From Malonomonas sp036526255 (GTDB lineage Bacteria; Desulfobacterota; Desulfuromonadia; Desulfuromonadales; Geopsychrobacteraceae), in contig DATCYW010000050.1 of assembly GCA_036526255.1 (NCBI GenBank), positions 1 through 40,604 on the forward strand: DNA of 40,604 nucleotides, given 5' to 3'. The notes beneath the pieces are model-generated. The model ran no database searches, was not told where the DNA came from, and saw nothing but the letters and a program-made list of their open reading frames with translations. Every line of letters begins with the position of its first letter. Positions within the stretch are counted from its first letter, which is position 1. This document shows, piece by piece, positions 34,982 through 40,604 of the stretch. A program made the position numbers and the translations under genes.

Positions 34982-36037
34982 ATGAGCGATCTTTCGACCA
35001 CCTATATGGGAATTCCTCTGGCCAATCCGATTGTTGTTGCCAGCAGCAGCCTGACCGGAAACCTCGAAGGCGTCAGCAGGTGTGCTGCCGCCGGAGCCGG
35101 CGCGATCGTGCTGAAATCGCTGTTCGAAGAACAGATTACAGCTGAAACCGACAAGTTAAGTCAGCATCTTGAGATTTATGGGCATGGCGAAGCCTACGAT
35201 TACATACAGGGCTACGGTGCCGAACTGGGACCGCAGGAGTACCTGCAGCTGGTCAGAGATGCAAAAGCTGCGATCGAAATCCCGATCATCGCCAGTCTCA
35301 ACTGTGTGTCCAGCGAGCGCTGGGCTGATTACGCAAGAAAGCTGGAGTTGGCCGGTGCGGATGCCATCGAACTGAACATCGGCCTGATGCCGACACACGC
35401 CAAGCAGCCGGGACCGGATGTGGTTGATGAGTACTTCAAGATTCTGCACGATGTCAAAACCCGGATAAAGATTCCGGTGGCGATGAAAGTCGGCCCCTAC
35501 TTCACATCATTCGCCAATTTTGCCGATCGCCTCAGCCACGACCGCGTTGAAGCCCCGGCTTACAACGCCGGCTGGTTCGGCAAAAACCGCGAAGTCGGCA
35601 AAACCACCTGGCAGGGGGTGGACGCCATGGTGCTGTTCAATCGCTTTTACCGCTTCGACATCGACATCGACAAACTCGCGCTGGCTCCCGGCATCCCCTA
35701 CAGTTCCCCTGGAGAGAACCACTACAGCCTGCGCTGGCTGTCGCTGCTGTTCGGCAGAGTCGGCTGCGATCTGGCTGGCAACACCGGCATTCACGATGGT
35801 CGCGACGCCGTCAAAGCGCTGCTGGCAGGAGCCAGAGTGGTGCAGATCTGTTCAACCCTCCACCTGCATGGACTGGAGCAGATCAACCGGATAAAGCAGC
35901 AGATTCTGGCCTGGATGGCTGAACACGAATATACAAAAATCTCAGACTTCCGTGGCCAGCTGAGCCAGTCCCACAGTAAACGTCCGGTCGATTTCGAGCG
36001 CCTGCAATATATCAAGCTGTTTGTCGGATTGGAATGA
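34982..36037 (+). CDS. Dihydroorotate dehydrogenase-like flavoprotein
   Basis: 351 residues from the ATG at 34982 with AAGGAGG upstream. The open frame extends further 5' but overlaps the DUF2007 gene and lacks a ribosome site. The DHOD fold is clear: NPIVVASSSLTGNLEGV, AGAGAIVLKSLFEEQI, IIASLNCVS and the late VGCDLAGNTGIHDGRDAVKALLAGARVVQICS FMN-phosphate region. The substrate loop, usually N-x-S-C/S-P-N, reads N132-IGLMP-T, so the Cys or Ser base is missing. K169 is kept. It therefore probably does not oxidise dihydroorotate. Related 'DHOD-like' proteins are common in anaerobes with unknown substrates. Single gene, convergent with the phospholipase. Confidence 0.85.
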   Translation: MSDLSTTYMGIPLANPIVVASSSLTGNLEGVSRCAAAGAGAIVLKSLFEEQITAETDKLSQHLEIYGHGEAYDYIQGYGAELGPQEYLQLVRDAKAAIEIPIIASLNCVSSERWADYARKLELAGADAIELNIGLMPTHAKQPGPDVVDEYFKILHDVKTRIKIPVAMKVGPYFTSFANFADRLSHDRVEAPAYNAGWFGKNREVGKTTWQGVDAMVLFNRFYRFDIDIDKLALAPGIPYSSPGENHYSLRWLSLLFGRVGCDLAGNTGIHDGRDAVKALLAGARVVQICSTLHLHGLEQINRIKQQILAWMAEHEYTKISDFRGQLSQSHSKRPVDFERLQYIKLFVGLE

Positions 36038-36076
36038 CTCTGCCGGCAAAAATAATACGAAACCCGCAAACCGGAA

Positions 36077-37315
36077 TCAGCGGATAATCGCAAAACCGAT
36101 GCGTACCGCCTCGACCCGCTCCCGGTAATTCAGCAGGCTCTCGGCCAGCGAATTGCTGTACTGCACCATGAAATAGAGATCCAGATTCTCCACCAGCAGC
36201 TTGGAAATCGGATAGGTAACATCCGCCTGAAAGGATGGTCCCTGCTCCGCCAGTCGCAGGTTCGAGGTCAGCACAAAGCTGTCCGCCTTTCCGAACTTTG
36301 CTTCCAGCTCAAGATAGCCGCGGTAATCGGCGAGGTCAGGGTTGGTTTCGTCATCATTCCCCACGTAAGCCCGCAGCTTGGGGCTGAACTGCAGACCATA
36401 TTTTGACGCCGCGTCATAATAAACAAAACTTGGCATCAGATAGGCGTAATTGGTGCTGCGCGAGTCACTACCATCCCGCCCGTTCGACTCATGCTGCAGT
36501 CCGGCCTGGATGAAAAATCCCTGCAGCCAATCCGGCCGGGTTCGGATGTTCGGCGTGACAAAAAATATTTCCGGCTTGTAGCTGGTGTCTTTAAAAGGTG
36601 CCGAGTCAGATTCCAGATCCCACTGTGAGGTCTGGGTGTAAGCAAAATACAGCCCCTGCAACCAGGGAAAGTGCTGCGACAATGAGCCTTTGGTGTTAAA
36701 CAGACGGTGCTTGAAACTCAGCTGAAACTTGCTGTTTTCCGGCGAAGTGCCAACCAGAAAATGCATCGGCTGGTAGGCCGAAAAACTGGCAGCATAGGGC
36801 TGGTATAGGTTGAACAGCGTCTCAAGGGCCGGATAAGGCTCATACGGCACGGCCGCTTCAGCGACAACCGCTGCTTCGGCGACGGGCAACTGCCGCAGTT
36901 CTTCGGCCGCAGTGACCAGCAGCACCGCGTCGGCCGGAACGGCGCCGGTCAGCGAAAGCCGCTGTGGACCGACCAGCGAGGCCGGAACGCTGAAACGATA
37001 CTGCCGCTGAACAACCTGCTGCGGGTCGATCTTCTGTACGCTGTCCGGCTCGATTGAAGTGACGGACAGCGGCGTCGACTGTGCGTCAGGACTAAGCAGT
37101 TGACAGGCAAGCTGCTGCGGAAGTTCGATTATAGCGGGCCGCCCGGTGCCGTTATAAACGGAAAAAATCAAGGTTGCCTGCTGTCCGGCCTGTACGACCG
37201 GGTCAACAAATGAAATCACCCGGCTCAAACTGTCTACGGCAGCAACAGCACTGTACAGCGGTGTCAGTGCCAGAAACAGAAACAACAGCCCTCTCAGTCC
37301 AACTGGTATCATCAT
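36077..37315 (-). CDS. pldA: Outer membrane phospholipase A1 (OMPLA/PldA-like) with N-terminal extension
   Basis: 412 residues. A signal peptide ends near residue 25. Residues about 30-150 form a separate Pro/Gln/Val-rich beta domain absent from E. coli OMPLA. The beta-barrel follows from about 185: NSKFQLSFKHRLF, QTSQWDL, SYKPEIFF, and the active-site strand QHESNGRDGSDSRSTN (about 272-287), where the His and Ser of HxS and the downstream Asn correspond to the H142, S144 and N156 triad. These match OMPLA well. It hydrolyses phospholipids in the outer membrane. The last residue is Arg, not the aromatic usual for barrel proteins. It is convergent with the DHOD-like gene and has no close operon partner. 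Confidence 0.87.
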   Translation of the reverse strand: MMIPVGLRGLLFLFLALTPLYSAVAAVDSLSRVISFVDPVVQAGQQATLIFSVYNGTGRPAIIELPQQLACQLLSPDAQSTPLSVTSIEPDSVQKIDPQQVVQRQYRFSVPASLVGPQRLSLTGAVPADAVLLVTAAEELRQLPVAEAAVVAEAAVPYEPYPALETLFNLYQPYAASFSAYQPMHFLVGTSPENSKFQLSFKHRLFNTKGSLSQHFPWLQGLYFAYTQTSQWDLESDSAPFKDTSYKPEIFFVTPNIRTRPDWLQGFFIQAGLQHESNGRDGSDSRSTNYAYLMPSFVYYDAASKYGLQFSPKLRAYVGNDDETNPDLADYRGYLELEAKFGKADSFVLTSNLRLAEQGPSFQADVTYPISKLLVENLDLYFMVQYSNSLAESLLNYRERVEAVRIGFAIIR

Positions 37316-37454
37316 CCCGCTCCCGGTACAAAAACATGTGCGCCAGCAATCAGCCGGCGCAGCATTGTCAGAGGTAAAAAACGCACTATGCTTTTGCCAT
37401 CAACCTCTAACAGTAAATACCGACAGCGTCAATTTTCAAGCAGGAGTCATCTCC

Positions 37455-37667
37455 ATGAAACAGATAAAAGTTGTCTTTTCATCAATTCTTGCGGCCTTGA
37501 TCCTTATCATCATTCTGCAGAACACCGCGCCGGTCGAAACCAGAATATTGTTTATGACCTTCGTCATGCCACGCGCAGCGCTACTGTTCATCACGGCAGT
37601 GCTCGGTTTTCTCTGTGGTGCGCTAGTGACGATGATCACCCTGACGAAAAACAAGCCGCAGAATTAA
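37455..37667 (+). CDS. LapA-domain (DUF1049) small membrane protein
   Basis: 70 residues from the ATG at 37455 with GGAG 8 nt upstream. It has two membrane segments (VVFSSILAALILIIILQN and ALLFITAVLGFLCGALVTMI) and the QNTAPVETRI connection typical of LapA/YciS-like proteins. The E. coli homologue LapA acts with LapB in lipopolysaccharide assembly control; the role here is unproven. Its TAA overlaps the stop of the convergent surface-antigen-like gene by 4 bp. Confidence 0.85.
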   Translation: MKQIKVVFSSILAALILIIILQNTAPVETRILFMTFVMPRAALLFITAVLGFLCGALVTMITLTKNKPQN

Positions 37668-38251
37668 TAGCCGACCAGCTTGATCAGCTTCGATGCAGGT
37701 TGCTGCTGATGTGGAACCTGCTGGGGGGCCTTCTGCTGCAACTGCTGCCTCGATTCGTGAAATTGCGGACTGTGAAAGCGCCGGTCAGTCTGCTGTGGAT
37801 GAGATTTCAACTGGTTATTCGCAGGAGCATGATTGCCATGAGCGCAATTCGCCAGCTGAAGCTGCTGCCTGACAACGACAAACCGCAACTGCGGTGCGCC
37901 GCTTTTCACCAAGTCTTCACCAATGATCTTCCAGCTGCCGTCCGTTTGCCGGCAGGCGGTGCCAACCGATTGCTGGGTCGCACCTTCAAGTTGAACCGTT
38001 GCCAGATATTCGCGGCAGATCTGCCCCGACGCAATCCGCAACGTCTTCAACGGTATGGTTGCCCCGCTTAAACCGGTGCGGGGATTAGCCCAGCTGCTGG
38101 ACTGGTGATTCGGACTGCGCTCCAGTGCCTGCTGAAAACCGCTGTAAAAAGTGCTGACGTCTGAGTTGTCGAGAACATAGACCGGCGAGTGCGCTGCAAC
38201 CGATACGGCAAAAAAACTGAAAATAGTGGTAAAAATAATAACGTATTTCAT
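37664..38251 (-). CDS. Exported protein with 17-kDa surface antigen-like domain and Gln/His-rich tail
   Basis: 195 residues from the ATG at 38251 with GGGAG 8 nt upstream. The open frame extends upstream but without ribosome site. The signal peptide ends near VAA (residue 20). The domain that follows (about 40-125) has WANPRTGLSGATIPLKT, CREYLATVQLEG and GTACRQTDGSWKIIGEDL, the pattern of the bacterial surface-antigen (17kDa_Anti_2) family. The last 60 residues are low-complexity, rich in Gln, His, Ser and Pro, and look like a disordered tail. It is divergent from ilvA and convergent with the LapA-like gene. Confidence 0.75.
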   Translation of the reverse strand: MKYVIIFTTIFSFFAVSVAAHSPVYVLDNSDVSTFYSGFQQALERSPNHQSSSWANPRTGLSGATIPLKTLRIASGQICREYLATVQLEGATQQSVGTACRQTDGSWKIIGEDLVKSGAPQLRFVVVRQQLQLANCAHGNHAPANNQLKSHPQQTDRRFHSPQFHESRQQLQQKAPQQVPHQQQPASKLIKLVGY

Positions 38252-38564
38252 GCTGATTCTCCCCTGCTCTGCCCTCTCCACTGCTGACACTGAGATTCTG
38301 GTTCCATCAGGGGTCGTACTCTGGTTACCCGGTTTAAATGTCAACTGTAAAGAAGGACACATTTTTAGCGACGAACCTGTTTTGGATTATAACAACTTCG
38401 CCGACGCTATCTATGACCTTTTCGGTTATATTTAATTCATTTGCCCGCAACATGAACAAACCGCCACTATCAGGGCTTATTCTCTTGCCTAATGAACGCA
38501 TGACAACTGACAAATGGAAGCCACCTGTGCTATGTAAGCTGGACTTTTAAGCCGAGGAGCCAAG
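38252..38564. other. Divergent intergenic region between the surface-antigen-like gene and ilvA
   Basis: About 310 bp without a supported ORF. It carries a likely ilvA promoter near the right side and no leader-peptide pattern that I can see. Confidence 0.5.
38507..38536 (+). promoter_or_regulatory. Predicted ilvA promoter
   Basis: CTGACA, an 18-nt spacer and TATGTA, 28 bp before the ilvA ATG. It is weak at the -10 but the best pair nearby. Confidence 0.35.
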
Positions 38565-40073
38565 ATGCAGAAACTGATCCGCCAGATACTCACCTCAAAA
38601 GTTTACGAAGCCGCGACGGAAACGCCGCTGGAGTTAGCGGACGAACTGTCGCGCGAACTGAACAACCAGGTTCTGCTCAAACGCGAAGACCTGCAACCAG
38701 TGTTTTCTTTTAAGCTGCGCGGTGCCTACAACAAAATCGCCCACCTTTCCGAACGAGAAAAAACCGCCGGCGTGATCACCGCATCAGCCGGCAACCACGC
38801 CCAGGGTGTTGCATTTTCGGCCCGTCAGCTAGGGCTCACGGCGCTGATCACCATGCCGGTCACCACCCCGCAGATCAAGGTGGATGCCGTCAGGGCGCTG
38901 GGGGCGGAGGTGGTTCTGTACGGGGATAATTATTCGGAGGCGGCTGAACGCTGCCAGCAGCTGGTTGAAGAGACCGGCAGAACCTATATCCACCCGTTTG
39001 ACGACGAACTGGTGATCGCCGGTCAGGGCACGGTGGCGGATGAGCTGCTGCGCCAGAGCGGTGGTAAAATCGACGCGGTTTTCGTTCCGGTTGGCGGCGG
39101 CGGACTGATCGCCGGGATTGCTGCTTACCTGAAGACACTCTGCCCCGAGATCAAAGTGATCGGCGTTGAACCGCATGACAGCGATGCCATGTACCAGTCG
39201 CTCAAAGCCGGCAAGCGGGTCACTCTCGATTCAGTGGGGATCTTCGCCGATGGCGTTGCCGTACGCAAAATCGGCAAGCTGACTTACGATCTCTGCCGCC
39301 AGCACGTCGATGAAGTTGTCCGGGTCAGCACCGACGAGCTGTGCGGCGCAATCAAATCGGTCTATCAGGCGACCCGCTCGATCGTCGAACCGGCCGGCGC
39401 ATTGGGGGTGGCCGGACTGAAACAGTACGTGAAACAGCATAATATAAGCGGGCAGACGCTGGTGGCGATCAACTCTGGTGCCAACATGAACTTTGAGCGC
39501 CTGCGTTACGTTTCGGAACGCACCCAGACCGGCGAAGGGCGCGAATCGCTGTTTGCCGTCAGTATCCCTGAGCGCCCTGGAGCCTTGCGTCACTTCTGCA
39601 GTCATGTGCTGGATGGCGCCAACATCACCGAGTTCAGTTACCGACTGGCTGACCGCAACCAAGCCCAGCTGTTCGTCGGCGTCTCGATCGGTGGCAACCA
39701 GGAACGACAGGATTTTTCCAGCCGCCTGACAACCGAAGGCTATCAGAACATCGACCTGACCGACAACGAACTGGCCAAAACCCACCTGCGCTACATGATC
39801 GGCGGACGCTCCGCCGAAGCGAACCGCGAACGGCTGTTCCGCTTCTGGTTCCCAGAGCGTCCCGGCGCCCTGACCCGCTTTCTTGCCGCGATGGGTGTCG
39901 ACTGGAACATCTCGCTGTTTCATTATCGGAACCAGGGCAGCGAATTTGGGCGGGTCCTGATCGGGCTGGAAATTCCGCCGACCGATGCACATAAACTTTC
40001 GATCTTCCTCGACAATCTGGGCTACAGATACGTTGAAGAGACCGAGGACCCCGCCTACCGGCTGTTTTTGTAA
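38565..40073 (+). CDS. ilvA: Threonine dehydratase, biosynthetic (IlvA)
   Basis: 502 residues. The PLP lysine K50 lies in PVFSFKLRGAYNKI, SAGNHAQGVAFSAR follows, and the Gly loop VGGGGLIAG is at 176-184. The C-terminal part (about 325-500) contains two ACT-like regulatory domains, starting at FAVSIPERPGALRHFCSH and FRFWFPERPGALTRFLAA. Two domains match the isoleucine-inhibited biosynthetic enzyme rather than the single-domain catabolic form. It deaminates threonine to 2-oxobutanoate, the first step of isoleucine synthesis. GAGGAG precedes the ATG. The gene is monocistronic and followed by a hairpin. No ilvBN or ilvC is nearby. Confidence 0.96.
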   Translation: MQKLIRQILTSKVYEAATETPLELADELSRELNNQVLLKREDLQPVFSFKLRGAYNKIAHLSEREKTAGVITASAGNHAQGVAFSARQLGLTALITMPVTTPQIKVDAVRALGAEVVLYGDNYSEAAERCQQLVEETGRTYIHPFDDELVIAGQGTVADELLRQSGGKIDAVFVPVGGGGLIAGIAAYLKTLCPEIKVIGVEPHDSDAMYQSLKAGKRVTLDSVGIFADGVAVRKIGKLTYDLCRQHVDEVVRVSTDELCGAIKSVYQATRSIVEPAGALGVAGLKQYVKQHNISGQTLVAINSGANMNFERLRYVSERTQTGEGRESLFAVSIPERPGALRHFCSHVLDGANITEFSYRLADRNQAQLFVGVSIGGNQERQDFSSRLTTEGYQNIDLTDNELAKTHLRYMIGGRSAEANRERLFRFWFPERPGALTRFLAAMGVDWNISLFHYRNQGSEFGRVLIGLEIPPTDAHKLSIFLDNLGYRYVEETEDPAYRLFL

Positions 40074-40148
40074 CCAGATAATCCGGCAAAAACAAACCCC
40101 CGACTGCAACGAGCCGAGCCGGTCGGTTAATCTGTTGATGGCATAAGA

Positions 40149-40182
40149 GAGAGCCCCTTGTATGCACCTACAAGGGGCTCTT
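40149..40182 (+). terminator. Hairpin downstream of ilvA
   Basis: AGAGCCCCTTGTA pairs with TACAAGGGGCTCT with a 6-nt loop, about 75 bp after the ilvA stop. The T-tract is poor, so its strength as a terminator is unclear. Confidence 0.55.
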
Positions 40183-40264
40183 ACTCCTATGGGCAAGAAG
40201 ATCTACAGTATGGGTTGTTTTGATGTTGAGGCTTCTTTTGTCCAAGTACGACAGGGAAGATGAC

Positions 40265-40604
40265 TTATTCCATTGGACCTAGAACATCTCCAAGGCTTGA
40301 AGGGTTTTCCGCCAGCCCCAGCCGCATAGCCGGGGTTCGTTTGTCTTGCCCAGTCTCAACGTAATTGTAGAATACCCTAAAAATATCCAGCAACTTACCC
40401 ACCATCTTAGGATTGTACGCACTATAACCGTACCACTTGCGTCCCTCGCTGCTTGCTGACTCGATGGGCCGTTCCAGGAGAGATATTCTGCGACGCACCT
40501 GCATAAAAAAACGGTCGATGCCGTGCAGGGTGCCCCGTGCGTATAACCGGGCCAAGTGTTCATCGCTGTAGCTGCGGTCCCCCAGATCCGTCATCCAGCA
40601 AATT
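40265..40604 (-). mobile_element. C-terminal part of a probable IS transposase (partial at window edge)
   Basis: About 112 codons of an open frame running out of the window (an ATG at 40594 is internal to the frame, which stays open upstream). The sequence is basic and has IDRFFMQVRRRISLLERPI, WYGYSAYNPKMVGKLLDIFRVFYNYVETG and TPAMRLGLAENP. From memory this resembles the conserved end of a group of DDE-type transposases, in which a final Lys/Arg-rich helix follows the catalytic Glu. The DDE residues are outside the window and no inverted repeat is visible at this end, so the family cannot be named. It lies next to ilvA without obvious damage to it. Confidence 0.55.

Noticed and set aside
40080..40260. 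tRNA or attachment site next to the transposase fragment
   Set aside because: No cloverleaf or CCA-like end is visible; the hairpin here reads as an ilvA terminator.

Overview
The window looks like a chromosomal segment of an anaerobic, acetate-oxidising Desulfuromonadales-type bacterium (Geobacter/Desulfuromonas relatives). The reasons are the grouping of AcnB, a ferredoxin-linked 2-oxoglutarate oxidoreductase (KorDABC), malate dehydrogenase and a large monomeric isocitrate dehydrogenase, several small Fe-S ferredoxins, a type IV minor pilin/PilY1 operon, and an AspRS with non-discriminating signature residues. The lineage is inferred from gene content only. Nearly the whole window is ordinary coding DNA, with strong Shine-Dalgarno sites and many clear intrinsic terminators.

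Layout. 1-2.6 kb (minus): minor pilin operon pilV-pilW-pilX-pilY1, with pilY1 cut by the window edge. 3.1-5.7 kb (plus): a tightly packed run of a Desulfovibrio-type ferredoxin, a lipoprotein, an HD-domain protein, a DedA membrane protein and a YceH/DUF480 protein, closed by a bidirectional terminator. 5.8-16.1 kb (minus): acnB, a Mip/FkpA-like PPIase, korD-A-B-C, mdh and icd, that is, TCA-cycle steps from citrate to 2-oxoglutarate to succinyl-CoA plus malate to oxaloacetate. 16.4-20.3 kb (minus): hisS, aspS and a LysM lipoprotein. 20.5-26.5 kb (minus): a REC-GGDEF regulator, comEC, an unknown secreted protein and fbp. 26.7-27.1 kb (plus): a small coiled-coil protein. 27.1-30.0 kb (minus): a frameshifted TPR/peptidase MA gene, a CysZ/EI24-type membrane protein and an SDR epimerase, overlapping like an operon. 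30.0-34.9 kb (minus): a secreted amidohydrolase-like protein, pepN, an unusual small ferredoxin, a small secreted protein and a DUF2007 protein. 35.0-40.1 kb: a dihydroorotate-dehydrogenase-like flavoprotein (plus), an OMPLA-type phospholipase (minus), a LapA-domain protein (plus), a 17-kDa surface-antigen-like protein (minus) and ilvA (plus). The right edge holds the end of a probable transposase.

The most interesting signal is regulatory. A tandem GTATAC element (core TGTATACAGTATACA) overlaps the predicted -10 boxes of mdh and icd inside a 38-bp block that differs at one base between the two genes. A near-identical copy sits on the acnB promoter, and a half-site lies upstream of the kor operon. 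This looks like a local TCA-cycle regulon controlled by one repressor, plausibly of the FadR-type GntR family. Other points worth a second look are a single-base frameshift in a C-run that splits the peptidase MA gene, a probable leaderless DUF2007 mRNA, an AspRS likely to misacylate tRNA-Asn, a DHOD-like enzyme lacking the catalytic base, and a ferredoxin lacking the second Cys in both cluster motifs. I see no CRISPR array, tRNA, rRNA or phage module.
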